Shown here: in pieces, positions 46,822-58,889 of the stretch
How positions within the stretch are numbered: position 1 is the first letter of the stretch
How the letters are laid out: each line of letters opens with the position of its first letter
From: Betaproteobacteria bacterium
GTDB taxonomy: Bacteria; Pseudomonadota; Gammaproteobacteria; Burkholderiales; Rhodocyclaceae
Assembly (NCBI GenBank): GCA_020621405.1
Contig: JAHRYN010000004.1
Span: forward strand, 271,397 to 335,396
Length of the DNA: 64,000 nt
Direction of reading: 5' to 3'
Notes under the pieces: generated by a model
Seen by the model: the letters and a program-made list of their open reading frames with translations, nothing else
What the model was told of the DNA's origin: nothing
The model's database searches: none
Program-made: the position numbers and the translations under genes

Positions 46822-48299
46822 GTACTGTGGTGATCGCGCAGGTGCGCGATGCGCTGACCCGGCACGGCATCGTGCCGCGCGCACTGCGTTCGGATTCGCG
46901 CAAGGTCAATCCCGGCGACCTGTTCGTGGCAATGCCCGGCGAGCGCACCGACGGCAGCCAGTACATCGGTGCGGCCATCGCGGCCGGTGCCTGTGCCGTA
47001 CTGTGCGAAGCCGGATACGCGCCGTCGAACGCCGGAGTCCCGGTCATCGAGGTTCAGTCGCTGCGCAGTCATGCCGGCACCATCGCCGACGCACTGCTCG
47101 ACCACCCCTCCTCCGCCCTGCACGTGATCGGTGTCACCGGCACCAACGGCAAGACTTCGGTCACCCACTGGATCGCACAGGCGATGCAGGCTCTGGGCAC
47201 CGGATGCGGCGTGATCGGCACGCTGGGCAGCGGTCTGCCCGGCCAGCTCGCCGAATCGCCGAACACCACGCCGGATGTCGTCAGCATTCACCAGGCACTG
47301 GCTGATCTGCGGGACGCAGGTGCGCGCGCCTGCGCCATGGAGGTGTCGTCGATCGGCCTCGATCAGGGGCGCATCGACGCGGTGCGCATCCACACCGCGG
47401 TATTCACCAACTTGACGCGCGACCACCTCGACTATCACGCCGACATGCAGAGCTACGCGGCAGCCAAGTCGGCGCTGTTCTCGCATCCGGGCGTCGTCGC
47501 CGCGGTGATCAACAGCGACGACCTGACCGGGCGTGCCCTGGTCAAGCAGTTCGCGTCGCAGCTGGCCGTCATCGCCTGCGAATTCGAACGCGATGCGCCC
47601 CCCGCTCCATCGGTACTCAGCGCGGAAAACCCGGATCTGGCGCAGGGCATCGCCTTCGACCTCGAACTGGACGGCAGTTCGGTGCGGGTCGATACCGCGC
47701 TGGTCGGCCAGTTCAACGTGCAGAATCTGCTGGCCGTCGCCGGCAGCCTGCTGCACGCCGGCGTGCCGATGGCGGATATCGCGCGCGCACTCGGCACGCT
47801 GACGCCGCCGCCCGGGCGCATGCAGCGGCTCGGCGGCGACAATGAGCCGCTGGTCGTGGTCGACTACGCGCACACGCCGGACGCACTGGAGCAGGCACTG
47901 CTCGCGCTGCGGCCGGTGGCCGAAGCGCGCGGTGGCAATCTGACCTGCGTGTTCGGCTGCGGCGGCGACCGCGACGCCGGCAAGCGGCCGATGATGGGCG
48001 CGATCGCCAGCCTGCTCGCCCCGCAGGTCTGGATCACGTCGGACAACCCGCGCAGCGAAGACCCGGAAGCCATCCTCGACGACATCGAATACGGCGTATC
48101 GGCCGGTTCCGTCATCTGCCGCGTGACCGACCGCGCAACCGCGATCCGCGGCGCGATCATGTCGGCCGAGGCGGCCGACGTGGTGCTGCTGGCCGGCAAG
48201 GGGCACGAGACCTATCAGGAACAGAACGGCCAGCGCAGCGCGTGGTCGGAAGTGGAACAGGCGCAGGCGGCATTGCGCGAACGCGAGGCCTCGGCATGA
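46818..48299 (+). CDS. murE: UDP-MurNAc-L-Ala-D-Glu:meso-diaminopimelate ligase
   Basis: A 493-residue Mur ligase adding the third residue of the stem peptide. The ATP loop is VTGTNGKTSVTHW (about residue 110), and the meso-DAP specificity motif DNPR is present in TSDNPRSEDPEAIL. The gene starts with GTG overlapping the ftsI stop. Gly-rich GCGGDRDAGKRP is the expected third-domain motif. It overlaps murF by four bases. Confidence 0.97.
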   Translation: MSTVVIAQVRDALTRHGIVPRALRSDSRKVNPGDLFVAMPGERTDGSQYIGAAIAAGACAVLCEAGYAPSNAGVPVIEVQSLRSHAGTIADALLDHPSSALHVIGVTGTNGKTSVTHWIAQAMQALGTGCGVIGTLGSGLPGQLAESPNTTPDVVSIHQALADLRDAGARACAMEVSSIGLDQGRIDAVRIHTAVFTNLTRDHLDYHADMQSYAAAKSALFSHPGVVAAVINSDDLTGRALVKQFASQLAVIACEFERDAPPAPSVLSAENPDLAQGIAFDLELDGSSVRVDTALVGQFNVQNLLAVAGSLLHAGVPMADIARALGTLTPPPGRMQRLGGDNEPLVVVDYAHTPDALEQALLALRPVAEARGGNLTCVFGCGGDRDAGKRPMMGAIASLLAPQVWITSDNPRSEDPEAILDDIEYGVSAGSVICRVTDRATAIRGAIMSAEAADVVLLAGKGHETYQEQNGQRSAWSEVEQAQAALREREASA

Positions 48300-49693
48300 C
48301 CGTCCTGTGGATGGCGTCCGACGCGGCGCGTGCCTGTGGCGGCACGCTGGCGGGTCCGGACGTCGCGCTGTCCGGCTTTTCCACCGACAGCCGCGCCGTG
48401 AAGGCCGGCGACCTGTTCGTCGCGCTGCGCGGCGAACGTTTCGACGCACATGATTTCATCGCCGACGTGCAGGCGGCAGGTGCCGCGGCAAGCATCGTCG
48501 CGCACGACTGCCGCCACGCCGACGGCACCCTGATCCGCGTACCCGACACGCGCATCGCGCTGGGCGACATCGCGCGCGCCTGGCGCAGCCGCTTCACGCT
48601 GCCGCTGATCGGCGTGACCGGCAGCAACGGCAAGACCACGGTCAAGGAAATGATCGCCGCCATACTGCGCGCCCACGCGCTCGGTGTCGGCTGGGATGCC
48701 GGCAGCACGATACTGGCGACGCGTGGCAACCTGAACAACGACATCGGCGTCCCGCTGATGCTGCTGGGCCTGCGCGACACGCACCGCATGGCGGTGATCG
48801 AGATGGGCATGAACCACCCGGGCGAAATCGCCTGGCTGGCCAGCATGGCGAAGCCGACTGTCGCGCTGGTCAACAACGCCCAGCGCGAGCATCTCGAATT
48901 CATGAACAGCGTGGCCGAAGTGGCACGCGAGAATGGCGACGTGTTCGATGCGCTGGACGACCAGGGCGTCGCGATCATCAATGCCGACGACGACTTTGCC
49001 GGCTACTGGCTGGATCGCAACCGGACCCGCCGCGCGCTGCGCTTCGGCCTGACAAATGCAGCGGAAGTCGCGGCAAGCGCCACGCCTGAGGGCTTGGGTT
49101 ACCGGCTCGACCTGAACGGCGTGTTCGGCACCGCGCGCATCACGCTGCGCGTGCCCGGCCTGCACAACGCGCGCAACGCGCTGTGCGCAGCCACCGCCAG
49201 TCTGGCCGCCGGCGCCGACATGGCGGCGGTCGTATGGGCACTGAGCCGGTTCGAAGGCGTCAAGGGACGACAGCAGATCCGCGCCGGCGCCGCCGGCAGC
49301 ACCGTCATCGACGACACCTACAATGCCAATCCGGATTCGGTGCGTGCCGCCATCGACGTGCTGGCACAGGCACGCGGCCGGCGCCTGCTGGTGCTGGGCG
49401 ACATGGGCGAGGTCGGCGACCAGGGACCGGCCTTCCATCGCGAAGCCGGACTCTATGCGCGCGAGCACGGCATTCATGCACTGCATGCGCTGGGCGACGC
49501 CGCAACCCATGCGGTGGCCGCCTTCGGCGACGGCGCACATCACTACACCGATCACGCTGCGATCACCGCCGCGCTGCGCCCCCTGCTGGACGCCGACACC
49601 ACCGTGCTGGTGAAGGGTTCGCGCTTCATGCGCATGGAACGCATCTCCGAAGCACTGCTCGCCACCACAGGACAGGACACCCATGCTGCTTGA
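48296..49693 (+). CDS. murF: UDP-MurNAc-tripeptide:D-Ala-D-Ala ligase
   Basis: A 465-residue Mur ligase completing the UDP-MurNAc-pentapeptide. Its N-terminal domain [27 protein letters not shown] is typical, the ATP loop is [14 protein letters not shown], and [26 protein letters not shown] and [15 protein letters not shown] are MurF motifs. The ATG at 48296 overlaps the murE stop; it overlaps mraY by 11 bases. Confidence 0.97.
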   Translation: MTVLWMASDAARACGGTLAGPDVALSGFSTDSRAVKAGDLFVALRGERFDAHDFIADVQAAGAAASIVAHDCRHADGTLIRVPDTRIALGDIARAWRSRFTLPLIGVTGSNGKTTVKEMIAAILRAHALGVGWDAGSTILATRGNLNNDIGVPLMLLGLRDTHRMAVIEMGMNHPGEIAWLASMAKPTVALVNNAQREHLEFMNSVAEVARENGDVFDALDDQGVAIINADDDFAGYWLDRNRTRRALRFGLTNAAEVAASATPEGLGYRLDLNGVFGTARITLRVPGLHNARNALCAATASLAAGADMAAVVWALSRFEGVKGRQQIRAGAAGSTVIDDTYNANPDSVRAAIDVLAQARGRRLLVLGDMGEVGDQGPAFHREAGLYAREHGIHALHALGDAATHAVAAFGDGAHHYTDHAAITAALRPLLDADTTVLVKGSRFMRMERISEALLATTGQDTHAA

Positions 49694-50771
49694 ACTTGCC
49701 CGCTGGCTGGCAGAAGACATTCGCGCCTTCAACGTGTTCAGCTACATCACGCTGCGCGCAGTGCTGGCGATGATGACCTCGCTCGCCATCTGCTGGAGCT
49801 TCGGTCCGATGCTCATCCGCAAGCTGACCGAATACAAGATCGGCCAGTCGGTACGCGACGACGGGCCTAAATCACATCTGACCAAAGCGGGCACGCCCAC
49901 CATGGGCGGCGCGCTGATCCTGATTTCACTCGGCCTGACCACGCTGCTGTGGGCCGACCTGTCGAACCGCTACATCTGGGTCGTGCTGGCGGTGACGCTC
50001 GGCTTCGGCGCGGTCGGCTGGGTCGATGACTGGCGCAAGGTGGTCGACCGCAATCCCAAGGGACTGTCGGCGCGTGCCAAATTCTTCTGGTCGTCCATCT
50101 TCGCCGCCGGCGCGGCGATCTATCTGGGCCTGACACCGCAGGTACCGGCGCAGCTAGATCTGATCGTGCCCTTCTTCAAGTCGGTCGCCTACCCTCTGGG
50201 CGCGCTCGGCTTCATGGTGCTGACCTATCTGGTCATCGTCGGCACCAGCCACGCGGTCAATCTGACCGACGGCCTGGACGGTCTGGCGACGATGCCGGCC
50301 GTCATGGTCAGCGGCGCGCTGGCGATCTTCGCCTACGTCGCCGGTAACGCGGTGTTCTCGCGCTACCTCGGTGTGCCCTTCATTCCGGGCGCCGGCGAAC
50401 TGACCATCTTCTGCGGCGCGCTGTGCGGCGCCGGCCTCGGCTTCCTGTGGTTCAACGCCTACCCGGCCGAAGTGTTCATGGGCGACGTCGGCGCGCTGGC
50501 GCTCGGCGCCGCGCTCGGGACCGTCGCCGTGGTGGTGCGCCAGGAAATCGTGCTGTTCATCATGGGCGGCCTGTTCGTCGCCGAAACGCTGTCGGTGATG
50601 ATTCAGGTGCTGTATTTCAAGTGGTCGGGCGGCAAGCGCATCTTCCGCATGGCGCCGCTGCACCACCACTACGAACTGGGCGGATGGAAGGAAACGCAGG
50701 TGGTCGTGCGCTTCTGGATCATCACGCTGATGCTGGTGCTGTTCGGCCTGTCCACCCTGAAGCTGCGCTAA
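49683..50771 (+). CDS. mraY: Phospho-MurNAc-pentapeptide translocase
   Basis: A 362-residue inner-membrane enzyme with about ten membrane segments that transfers phospho-MurNAc-pentapeptide to undecaprenyl phosphate, giving lipid [35 protein letters not shown] and [11 protein letters not shown] carry the conserved aspartates, and [20 protein letters not shown] is the histidine-rich loop. It shares one base with the murD start. Confidence 0.97.
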   Translation: MLLELARWLAEDIRAFNVFSYITLRAVLAMMTSLAICWSFGPMLIRKLTEYKIGQSVRDDGPKSHLTKAGTPTMGGALILISLGLTTLLWADLSNRYIWVVLAVTLGFGAVGWVDDWRKVVDRNPKGLSARAKFFWSSIFAAGAAIYLGLTPQVPAQLDLIVPFFKSVAYPLGALGFMVLTYLVIVGTSHAVNLTDGLDGLATMPAVMVSGALAIFAYVAGNAVFSRYLGVPFIPGAGELTIFCGALCGAGLGFLWFNAYPAEVFMGDVGALALGAALGTVAVVVRQEIVLFIMGGLFVAETLSVMIQVLYFKWSGGKRIFRMAPLHHHYELGGWKETQVVVRFWIITLMLVLFGLSTLKLR

Positions 50772-52162
50772 TGAGTCTCGCCGGAATTCACGTGCTGGTG
50801 CTGGGCCTCGGAGAATCGGGGCTGGCGATGGCGCGCTGGTGCGCCCGCCAGGGCGCGCGCCTGCGTGTGGCCGACAGCCGTGCAACCCCACCCGGACTGG
50901 ATGCGCTGGCGCGCGACATCCCGGCTGCGGACCTGCGCTGCGGCGCCTTCGACGACACCCTGCTCGACCGCATCGACCTGCTGGCGCTGTCACCGGGGCT
51001 GGCACCGCACGAAGCGCTGGTGCTCGAGGCGAAGCGGCGCGGCATCGAGGTGGTCGGCGAGATCGAGCTGTTCGCCCGTGCGCTGCGCGAACTGGGCTGG
51101 CGCACGAAAGCGAAGGTGATCGCGATCACCGGCACCAACGGCAAAACCACGACGACGACGCTGGTCGGCGCAATGTGCCGTGCCTGCGGTCTGCGTACCG
51201 AGGTGTGCGGCAATATTTCGCCGGCAGCACTCGATGCGCTGATGCGCGTGCTCGACGAGGGCGTCGTGCCGGATGCATGGGTGCTGGAGCTGTCGAGCTT
51301 CCAGCTCGAGACCACCGCCACGCTCGACGCCGACGCCGCCACCGTGCTGAACGTGACGCAGGACCACCTGGACCGTCACCCGGGCGGCATGGATGCCTAC
51401 GCTGCCGAAAAGGCGCGCATTTTCGGCGCACACACGGCGCAGGTGCTGAATCGCGACGACAGCTACGTGAAGGCGATGCGGCGCACCGAGTTACCGGCGA
51501 TCACCTTCGGTGACACGGCACCGGCCGGCGCCGACTACGGCCTGGCGGAACACGATGGTCACCTGTTGCTGATGCGTGGCGACAGCCCGCTGATCGCGCT
51601 GAACGACATGAAGCTCGTCGGCCGCCACAACGCCCACAACGCACTGGCCGCACTGGCGCTGTGCGAAGCGGTCGGTCTGCCGCAGCAGCGCTGCATCGCT
51701 GCGCTGCGCGACTTTCCCGGACTGCCCCACCGCGTCGAGACGGTGCTCGACATCGGCGGCGTTCGCTTCATCGACGACTCCAAGGGCACCAACGTCGGCG
51801 CCACGGTAGCGGCGATCGAGGGCCTGGGCCGGCCGCTGTGCATCATCCTCGGCGGCGACGGCAAGGGACAGGACTTCGCCCCGCTCGGGCCGGTCACGGC
51901 GCGCCACGCGCGCTTCTGCGCACTGATCGGACGCGATGCACCGGCCATCGCCGCCGTGCTGAAGCAGCACGACGTCGCGTTCCGCATCTGCGACTCGCTC
52001 GAGGACGCCACCCGGGCGGCCTATTCGATGGCGCAGGCGGGCGACGCGGTAGTGCTGTCACCGGCCTGCGCCAGCCTGGACATGTTCCGCAACTACGCAC
52101 ACCGCGCCGAAGTGTTCATCAACGAAGCCCGGCGCCTCGCGGCACAAGGAGTCACGCAATGA
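50771..52162 (+). CDS. murD: UDP-MurNAc-L-alanine:D-glutamate ligase
   Basis: A 463-residue Mur ligase adding D-glutamate. The N-terminal Rossmann motif [14 protein letters not shown], the ATP loop [39 protein letters not shown] and [17 protein letters not shown] are all present. The ATG at 50771 uses the last base of the mraY TAA stop. It overlaps ftsW by four bases. Confidence 0.97.
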   Translation: MSLAGIHVLVLGLGESGLAMARWCARQGARLRVADSRATPPGLDALARDIPAADLRCGAFDDTLLDRIDLLALSPGLAPHEALVLEAKRRGIEVVGEIELFARALRELGWRTKAKVIAITGTNGKTTTTTLVGAMCRACGLRTEVCGNISPAALDALMRVLDEGVVPDAWVLELSSFQLETTATLDADAATVLNVTQDHLDRHPGGMDAYAAEKARIFGAHTAQVLNRDDSYVKAMRRTELPAITFGDTAPAGADYGLAEHDGHLLLMRGDSPLIALNDMKLVGRHNAHNALAALALCEAVGLPQQRCIAALRDFPGLPHRVETVLDIGGVRFIDDSKGTNVGATVAAIEGLGRPLCIILGGDGKGQDFAPLGPVTARHARFCALIGRDAPAIAAVLKQHDVAFRICDSLEDATRAAYSMAQAGDAVVLSPACASLDMFRNYAHRAEVFINEARRLAAQGVTQ

Positions 52163-53319
52163 GCAGCATGCGACTGGACGCCACGCGCGCCCTCGGCAAC
52201 ACGCCACGCGGCGCCGAACTCGACCCCTGGCTGCTGTGGCCGGCAGTGGCACTGCTGCTGATCGGACTGGTGATGGTCTACTCGGCGTCCATCGCCGTAG
52301 CCGACAGCAGCCGCTTCACCGGCAACCAGCAGAATTTCTTCCTGGTCCGCCAGGCGGTGTTCCTTGCGATCGGCGGCGTTGCCGGACTGATGGCATTCCA
52401 GGTTCCGATGCGCACCTGGCAGGCATGGTCGATGTGGCTGTTTCTCGGCGGCATCGTGATGCTGATCCTGGTCATGATTCCCGGCATCGGCACCGTGGTG
52501 AACAACTCTCGCCGCTGGATCAACTTCGGCCCTGTCAATCTTCAGCCTTCCGAACTGGTCAAACTGTTCACCGTGCTGTACGCGGCCAGCTACATCGTGC
52601 GCCGGCTGCCCGAAATGCACTCCTTCCGCCGTGCCTTCGTGCCGATGACGCTGGTCATCCTGTTCGTCGGCGCGCTGCTGGTGGCCGAGCCGGATTACGG
52701 CGCCTTCGTGGTCATCGTGCTGATCGCCTTCGGCATGCTTTTCCTCGGCGGCATCAACGGCAAGCTGTTCTTCTCGCTCGGCGTGGTCGCGCTGGCCGGC
52801 TTCGCACTGATCATCCGCTTCAACGAACTGCGCTGGGGCCGCTTCATCGCCTTTCTCGATCCGTTCAACAACGACCCGTTGGGCAAGGGCTACCAGCTCA
52901 CGCACTCGCTTATCGCCTTCGGACGCGGCGAACTGTTCGGTGTCGGGCTCGGCGGCAGCGTGGAAAAGCTGCTCTACCTGCCCGAAGCGCACACCGACTT
53001 CCTGCTCGCCGTCATCGGCGAGGAACTCGGTCTGGCGGGCGTGGCCGCCGTGATCGGCCTGTTCGCGCTGGTGGTTCATCGCGCCTTCGCCATCGGCCGC
53101 CGTGCGCTGCTGATCGAACGCGCCTACGCCGGACTGGTGGCCCAGGGCGTCGGCATCTGGTTCGGCGTGCAGGCCTTCATCAACATGGGCGTCAATGTCG
53201 GCATCCTGCCGACCAAGGGGCTCACGCTGCCGCTGATGAGCTACGGCGGCTCGGGCATCCTGGTCAACTGCATCGCGCTGGCCATCCTGCTGCGCATCGA
53301 CTGGGAGAACCGTCGATGA
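52159..53319 (+). CDS. ftsW: Peptidoglycan glycosyltransferase FtsW
   Basis: A 386-residue SEDS-family glycosyltransferase of the septum, acting with FtsI. About ten membrane segments are visible, with [10 protein letters not shown] after the first, [18 protein letters not shown] in the extracellular loop, the catalytic-site region [12 protein letters not shown], and [32 protein letters not shown] near the end. The start ATG overlaps the murD stop (ATGA). It overlaps murG by four bases. Confidence 0.97.
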   Translation: MSSMRLDATRALGNTPRGAELDPWLLWPAVALLLIGLVMVYSASIAVADSSRFTGNQQNFFLVRQAVFLAIGGVAGLMAFQVPMRTWQAWSMWLFLGGIVMLILVMIPGIGTVVNNSRRWINFGPVNLQPSELVKLFTVLYAASYIVRRLPEMHSFRRAFVPMTLVILFVGALLVAEPDYGAFVVIVLIAFGMLFLGGINGKLFFSLGVVALAGFALIIRFNELRWGRFIAFLDPFNNDPLGKGYQLTHSLIAFGRGELFGVGLGGSVEKLLYLPEAHTDFLLAVIGEELGLAGVAAVIGLFALVVHRAFAIGRRALLIERAYAGLVAQGVGIWFGVQAFINMGVNVGILPTKGLTLPLMSYGGSGILVNCIALAILLRIDWENRR

Positions 53320-54401
53320 GCGTGCTGGCAGGCACCGCACTGGTGATGGCCGGCGGCACCGGCGGCCACATCTATCCCGGTCTGGCGGTAGCGGACGAGT
53401 TGCGCAATCGCGGCTGGCGCGTCGTCTGGCTCGGCAACGCCGACGGCATGGAAGCGCGCATCGTGCCGCCGCGCGGCTACGACCTGCAGTCCATCCGCTT
53501 CACCGCCCTGCGCGGCAAGGGGCTGCTGCGCAAACTGATGCTGCCGCTGAACCTGCTGCGCGGATTCTGGCAGGCACTGGCGGTACTCGGTCGCGTACGC
53601 CCGCAGGTGGTGCTGGGTCTCGGCGGCTACGTCACCTTCCCCGGCGGCGTGATGGCTGCACTGCGCGGCATCCCGCTGGTACTGCATGAACAGAATTCGG
53701 TGGCCGGACTGGCCAACCGCGTGCTCGCCCGCGTCGCCGACCGCGTGCTGGCCGGCTTCCCGGGCGCGCTGGCCGGCGCACACTGGACCGGCAATCCTGT
53801 CCGCGCCGACATCGCCGCTCTGCCGGAACCGGCAGAGCGCTTCGCCGGACGCAGCGGACCGCTAAAGTTGCTGGTGGTCGGAGGCAGTCTGGGCGCGCAG
53901 GCCCTGAACGAAGCGGTACCCCAGGCACTGGCGCGGATTCCCGAAGCGCAGCGTCCGCAGGTGACCCATCAGGCCGGCGAACGCAATATGGCGGCGCTCG
54001 AGGCCGCCTACGCAAGGGCGGGTGTCGATGCCACGCTCGCACCCTTCATCAATGACATGGCTGGAGCCTACGCACAGGCCGACCTCGTGATCTGCCGCGC
54101 CGGCGCGCTGACGGTGGCCGAACTGGCCGCCGCCGGTGTCGGTGCTGTCCTGGTGCCGTTCCCGCATGCGGTGGACGACCATCAGACCGGCAACGCGCGC
54201 TTCCTCGCCGACACCGGCGGCGCGGTGCTGATGCCGCAGGAAACGCTGAACGCGGAGTCGCTCGCGGCGCTGCTGCGTTCGCTCGACCGCAAGCACCTGC
54301 TCGATATGGCACAGCGCGCGCGCGCGCAGGCACGGCCCGGCGCCACCGCGGAAGTGGCTGACATCTGTGCGGCACTCGCCCGCAAGAACGGACGGACATG
54401 A
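53316..54401 (+). CDS. murG: Lipid II synthase MurG (GlcNAc transferase)
   Basis: A 361-residue GT28 glycosyltransferase that adds GlcNAc to lipid I at the inner face of the membrane. [17 protein letters not shown] holds the first glycine loop, [16 protein letters not shown] and [16 protein letters not shown] the second and third, and [16 protein letters not shown] with [12 protein letters not shown] the UDP-GlcNAc site. It overlaps ftsW and murC by four bases each. Confidence 0.97.
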   Translation: MSVLAGTALVMAGGTGGHIYPGLAVADELRNRGWRVVWLGNADGMEARIVPPRGYDLQSIRFTALRGKGLLRKLMLPLNLLRGFWQALAVLGRVRPQVVLGLGGYVTFPGGVMAALRGIPLVLHEQNSVAGLANRVLARVADRVLAGFPGALAGAHWTGNPVRADIAALPEPAERFAGRSGPLKLLVVGGSLGAQALNEAVPQALARIPEAQRPQVTHQAGERNMAALEAAYARAGVDATLAPFINDMAGAYAQADLVICRAGALTVAELAAAGVGAVLVPFPHAVDDHQTGNARFLADTGGAVLMPQETLNAESLAALLRSLDRKHLLDMAQRARAQARPGATAEVADICAALARKNGRT

Positions 54402-55798
54402 AACACAAGATCAGCCACATCCACTTCATCGGTATCGGCGGTTCCGGCATGAGCGGCATTGCCGAAGTGCTGCTGAACCAGGGCTATGTCGTCAGCGGCT
54501 CGGACCTCGCAGACAATGCGGTGACCCGGCGGCTGGCCAGCCTTGGTGCCCGGGTGGTACAGGGACACGCGGCGGAAAACATCGCCGGCGCCGATGCAGT
54601 CGTGACCTCGACCGCGGTGAGCGCCGACAACCCCGAAGTCGTGAGCGCCCGCGAGCGCCACATTCCGGTCGTGCCGCGCGCACAGATGCTGGCCGAACTG
54701 ATGCGCATCAAGCAGGGCATCGCGGTGGCCGGCACGCACGGCAAGACCACGACGACCTCGCTGATCGCCAGCTGCCTGGCCGAAGGCAGGCTAGACCCGA
54801 CTTTCGTCATCGGCGGCCGCCTGAACTCGGCCGGCGCCAACGCCCGTCTCGGTGCCGGCGACTTCCTGGTCGCCGAAGCGGACGAATCCGACGCCTCCTT
54901 CCTGTTCCTGTCGCCGGTGGTGTCGGTGGTCACCAATATCGATGCCGACCACATGGACACCTATGGCCACGACTTCTCGCGGCTGAAGCAGGCCTTCGTC
55001 GACTTCCTGAACCGCCTGCCGTTCTATGGCGTGGCCGTACTGTGCGTGGATGACGCGAACGTGCGCGACATCCTTCCGCAGGTACCGAAGCAGATCATCC
55101 GCTACGGCCTTGATCCGGCGGCGCAGGTGCGTGCCGAAAACGTGCGCGCCGAAGGCACGCGCATGCTGTTCGACGCGGTGCGCGTCAACGGCACGACGAC
55201 GCGCATCCCGGTAGAACTGAACCTGCCCGGCCTGCACAACGTGCGCAACGCACTGGCGGCCATCGCGGTCGCCAGCGAAGTCGGTGTCGCCGACGCGGAC
55301 ATCGCCCGCGCGCTGTCGGAATTCAAGGGTGTAGGACGCCGCTTCCAGCGCCACGGCGAAATCGCGCTGCCCGACGGCGGCAGCTTCACGCTGGTCGACG
55401 ACTACGGTCACCATCCGGTCGAAATGGCCGCGACGCTCGAAGCGGCGCGCGGTGCCTACCCCGGACGCCGGCTGGTACTCGCCTTCCAGCCGCACCGCTA
55501 CACACGGACACGCGACTGCTTCGAGGATTTCGTGCGCGTGCTGTCCGGCGCCGACGCGGTCGTGCTGACCGAAGTCTATGCGGCCGGCGAAGCACCCATC
55601 GTGGCGGCGGACGGCCGTGCGCTGGCGCGCGCGCTGCGCGTCGCCGGCCGCGTCGAGCCGCTGTTCGTGGAAGACATCAACGCACTGCCGCAGGCGCTGC
55701 TCGACACGGTGCGCGACGGCGATGTCGTGCTCGGCATGGGCGCCGGCTCGATCGGGCAGTTGCCGGCAAAATTCGCACAGGATCAGGACAGGACATGA
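54398..55798 (+). CDS. murC: UDP-MurNAc:L-alanine ligase
   Basis: A 466-residue Mur ligase adding the first amino acid of the stem peptide. [22 protein letters not shown] is the N-terminal nucleotide motif, [18 protein letters not shown] the ATP loop, and [14 protein letters not shown] and [18 protein letters not shown] are conserved. It overlaps ddlB by four bases; no murB gene lies between them, unlike some dcw clusters. Confidence 0.97.
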   Translation: MKHKISHIHFIGIGGSGMSGIAEVLLNQGYVVSGSDLADNAVTRRLASLGARVVQGHAAENIAGADAVVTSTAVSADNPEVVSARERHIPVVPRAQMLAELMRIKQGIAVAGTHGKTTTTSLIASCLAEGRLDPTFVIGGRLNSAGANARLGAGDFLVAEADESDASFLFLSPVVSVVTNIDADHMDTYGHDFSRLKQAFVDFLNRLPFYGVAVLCVDDANVRDILPQVPKQIIRYGLDPAAQVRAENVRAEGTRMLFDAVRVNGTTTRIPVELNLPGLHNVRNALAAIAVASEVGVADADIARALSEFKGVGRRFQRHGEIALPDGGSFTLVDDYGHHPVEMAATLEAARGAYPGRRLVLAFQPHRYTRTRDCFEDFVRVLSGADAVVLTEVYAAGEAPIVAADGRALARALRVAGRVEPLFVEDINALPQALLDTVRDGDVVLGMGAGSIGQLPAKFAQDQDRT

Positions 55799-56721
55799 GT
55801 AACCCGACACCCCACGCTTTCGGCAAGGTCGCCGTGCTGCTCGGCGGCAATTCCGCCGAACGCGAGATTTCACTGATGTCAGGCAACGCGGTGCTCGCCG
55901 CACTGCGCGAACAAGGTGTGGACGCCCACGCCTTCGACCCGTCGGAACGCGACCTGCTGGAGTTGAAGCGGGACGGCTTCGAACGCGCCTTCATCGCGTT
56001 GCACGGACGTGGCGGAGAGGACGGCACGGTTCAGGGCGCGCTGGAATGCATGCGCATTCCCTATACCGGAAGCGGCGTCATGGCGTCCGCCATCGGCATG
56101 GACAAGTGGCGGACCAAGATGGTGTGGCTGTCGGCCGGGCTGCCGACCCCCCGCTACAAGCTGCTGCACGCCGGCAGCGATTTCCGTGCGGTGGCCGCCG
56201 AACTCGGACTGCCGCTGTTCGTCAAGCCGGCGCGCGAAGGTTCCAGCGTCGGTGCCACCCGGGTCAATACGCTGGAGGAACTGCCGGCCGCCTATGAAAC
56301 GGCTGCCCGCTGCGATCCGCTGGTACTGGCCGAACAGTTCATCTCCGGCCAGGAACTGACGGCGCCCTTCCTCGGCGACATGGCGCTGCCGCTGATCCGC
56401 ATCGAGGCGCCGAAAGGCAACTACGACTACCAGAACAAGTACTTCACCGACGAGGTGAAGTACCACTGCCCGAGCGGCCTCGACGCTGACCTGGAACACG
56501 AGATCCAGGATCTGGTGATGCGCGCCGCGCGTCTGATCGACTGCCGCGGCTGGGGACGCGCCGACCTGATGCTGGGCGAGGACGGTCGTCCGTGGCTGCT
56601 CGAAATCAATACCTCGCCGGGCATGACCTCGCATTCGCTGGTGCCGATGGCCGCGCGCGCGGTCGGCATCGAATTCGGCGAACTGTGCCTGCGCATACTG
56701 GAGTCGGCACGACTTGGCTAA
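55795..56721 (+). CDS. ddlB: D-alanine:D-alanine ligase (type B)
   Basis: A 308-residue ATP-grasp enzyme making the D-Ala-D-Ala dipeptide used by Mur[73 protein letters not shown] and [21 protein letters not shown] are the expected motifs. Length fits the short DdlB form. The gene overlaps the murC stop and contains the ftsQ start in its last codons. Confidence 0.97.
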   Translation: MSNPTPHAFGKVAVLLGGNSAEREISLMSGNAVLAALREQGVDAHAFDPSERDLLELKRDGFERAFIALHGRGGEDGTVQGALECMRIPYTGSGVMASAIGMDKWRTKMVWLSAGLPTPRYKLLHAGSDFRAVAAELGLPLFVKPAREGSSVGATRVNTLEELPAAYETAARCDPLVLAEQFISGQELTAPFLGDMALPLIRIEAPKGNYDYQNKYFTDEVKYHCPSGLDADLEHEIQDLVMRAARLIDCRGWGRADLMLGEDGRPWLLEINTSPGMTSHSLVPMAARAVGIEFGELCLRILESARLG

Positions 56722-57514
56722 GAAAGCCGCAAAGCGCAAGCCCGCCAGACTGAACCCGGAAGACCGGGGGCTGTGGGACAGTCCGCGCGCGCTGACCATG
56801 ATCGCCGACGTCATCCTGCTGGTTGCGAGCACGGCGCTGGGCTACGCGCTGGTGATCGTGGTCACCCGCATGCCGATGCTGCCGCTGCAGGCCGTCACGC
56901 TGACCCATGCGCCGGCCCACCTGAGCACGGCACAGATCGAGGATGCCGCTCGCCGCGCGGTGACCGGCAACTTCCTGACCACCGACATCGACCGCGCGCG
57001 CACCGTGTTCGAAGGCCTGCCCTGGGTACGCAGCGCTTCGGTCCGGCGTGTCTGGCCAGGCTCCATCGAAGTCGACCTGGAGGAGCACGAAGCGGTCGCG
57101 CGCTGGTGGATCGCCGAGAACACGCCTCCGCGCATGGTCAACAACCATGGCGAACTGTTCACCGCTGACCATGAATCATCGCTGCCGCTGTTTGTCGGTC
57201 CGGACGAGCAGGCGCAGAACATGCTCGAACATCTCGACGTCTGGAGCAAGGCCTTGTCGCCGCTGCAGCGGCACATTGAAAAGATCGCTCTGACGCGACG
57301 GGAAGCCTGGCAACTTCAGCTCGATGACGGCAGCCGGCTCGAGCTCGGTCGCGAGGACGAGAAGCAACCCATCGCGCAGCGTCTTGCACGGTATGTGACC
57401 ACGCAACCCGAAGTAGTCCGCAAGAGCGCACAGAAAATCATCTACGCGGACCTCCGTTATCCGAACGGCTACGCAATACGAATGACCGGCACGGAACACC
57501 AGGACAGACCATGA
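56714..57514 (+). CDS. ftsQ: Cell division protein FtsQ
   Basis: A 266-residue bitopic divisome protein. It starts at a TTG inside the end of ddlB (8-base overlap), giving a basic cytoplasmic tail [16 protein letters not shown], one membrane segment (about 30-50), a POTRA domain (about 56-123 with [30 protein letters not shown]), and the beta domain that contacts FtsB/FtsL. No ATG lies at a suitable place, so the rare start codon may limit FtsQ level. It overlaps ftsA by four bases. Confidence 0.93.
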   Translation: MAKKAAKRKPARLNPEDRGLWDSPRALTMIADVILLVASTALGYALVIVVTRMPMLPLQAVTLTHAPAHLSTAQIEDAARRAVTGNFLTTDIDRARTVFEGLPWVRSASVRRVWPGSIEVDLEEHEAVARWWIAENTPPRMVNNHGELFTADHESSLPLFVGPDEQAQNMLEHLDVWSKALSPLQRHIEKIALTRREAWQLQLDDGSRLELGREDEKQPIAQRLARYVTTQPEVVRKSAQKIIYADLRYPNGYAIRMTGTEHQDRP

Positions 57515-58740
57515 CAAGAGACAGCAAGGACCTCATCGTCGGCCTCGACATCGGCACGTCGAAAATCTCGGCCGTAATCGCCCAGCTCGCCAGCGACGGC
57601 CGACTGGAAATACTCGGCCTCGCCTCGCATGAGTCGCAAGGTCTGAAGAAGGGCGTCGTGGTCAACATCGAAGCGACCGTGGATTCGATCTCCCGCGTCA
57701 TCCAGGAAGTCGAACTGATGGCCGAATGCAAGGTGAAGGAAGTGTTCACCGGCATCGCCGGCAGCCACATCCGCAGCTTCAATTCGAACGGCGTGGTCGC
57801 CATCAAGGACAAGGAAGTCACCCGGCTCGACCTCGACCGCGTGGTCGAAACCGCGCGCGCAATGCCGATTCCGGCCGATCAGGAAATTCTGCACACGCTG
57901 ACCCAGGAATTCATCATCGACGGCCAGGACGGCGTACGCGAGCCGATCGGCATGAGCGGCAAGCGGCTGGAGGTACGTGTGCACATCGTGACCGGCGCCG
58001 TGTCCGCCGCCCAGAACATCATCAAGTGCGTGCGCCGCTGTGGCCTGGAGGTGGTCGACCTCGTGCTGCAGCCGCTGGCATCCAGTCAGGCGACCCTGTC
58101 CGAAGACGAAAAGGATCTCGGCGTCTGCCTGATCGACATCGGAGGCGGCACCACCGACATCGCGATCTTCACCCAGGGCGCGATCCGCCACACCGCCGTG
58201 ATCCCTATCGCCGGCGACCAGATCACCAACGACATCGCGATGGCAATGCGCACACCGACCGCCGAAGCGGAGGACATCAAGCTGCGTTACGGCGTCGCGA
58301 TGTCGGCGCTGGCCGACGCGGAAGACATGATCGAGGTACCGGGCATCGGAGACCGCGGGCCGCGCCGCATGTCCCGCCAGGCGTTGGCCGACGTGATCGA
58401 GCCGCGCGTGTCCGAACTGTTCGAACTGGTTCAGGCCGAACTGCGCCGCAGCGGTTACGAGGAACTGCTGTCCTCGGGCGTGGTGCTGACCGGCGGCAGC
58501 GCGACCATGCGCGGCATGGCCGATCTGGCCGAAGACGTGTTCCATCTGCCGTCGCGGATCGGCGTCCCGGAATACAGCGGCAACCTGTCGGACGTGGTGC
58601 GCCATCCGCGCTATGCAACGGCAATCGGGCTGGTGATGGAAGGTGCTGCACAACGGCGTCGCGGCCAGGTTGCGCGCGAAACGCGCAACGTCCGCCAAGT
58701 ACTGGCCAGCATGCGCTCCTGGTTCGAAAGAAATTTCTGA
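57511..58740 (+). CDS. ftsA: Cell division protein FtsA
   Basis: A 409-residue actin-like ATPase that anchors FtsZ to the membrane. The phosphate-1 loop is IVGLDIGTSKISAVIA, phosphate-2 VCLIDIGGGTTDIAIFTQG, and the adenosine motif VVLTGGSATMRGMADLAE. The last residues (LASMRSWFERNF) form the amphipathic membrane-binding helix. Its ATG overlaps the ftsQ stop. Confidence 0.97.
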   Translation: MTRDSKDLIVGLDIGTSKISAVIAQLASDGRLEILGLASHESQGLKKGVVVNIEATVDSISRVIQEVELMAECKVKEVFTGIAGSHIRSFNSNGVVAIKDKEVTRLDLDRVVETARAMPIPADQEILHTLTQEFIIDGQDGVREPIGMSGKRLEVRVHIVTGAVSAAQNIIKCVRRCGLEVVDLVLQPLASSQATLSEDEKDLGVCLIDIGGGTTDIAIFTQGAIRHTAVIPIAGDQITNDIAMAMRTPTAEAEDIKLRYGVAMSALADAEDMIEVPGIGDRGPRRMSRQALADVIEPRVSELFELVQAELRRSGYEELLSSGVVLTGGSATMRGMADLAEDVFHLPSRIGVPEYSGNLSDVVRHPRYATAIGLVMEGAAQRRRGQVARETRNVRQVLASMRSWFERNF

Positions 58741-58790
58741 AATCGCGACTCAAACGGCATCTACGGCATGCGTTGCACTAAGTTTAGTCG

Positions 58791-58820
58791 TATACTTGCG
58801 CCAAATCACTATATGTAGTG
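58791..58820 (+). promoter_or_regulatory. Candidate ftsZ promoter element and small inverted repeat
   Basis: TATACT at 58791-58796 is a plausible -10, without a strong -35, in the 149-bp gap before ftsZ. The inverted repeat CACTA-TATG-TAGTG at 58807-58820 lies just downstream, near the expected transcription start. Confidence 0.4.
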
Positions 58821-58889
58821 GTTGTGCGTGTTTCGTGGCCAAAAGTACCTTCGGGCTCTGCGGCGATCTTGTATAAACAGGAGGCGGGT

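Noticed and set aside
55700..55900. Missing murB between murC and ddlB
   Set aside because: Absence from the cluster is common in betaproteobacteria, where murB is elsewhere; no remnant is visible, so it is not reported as a loss.
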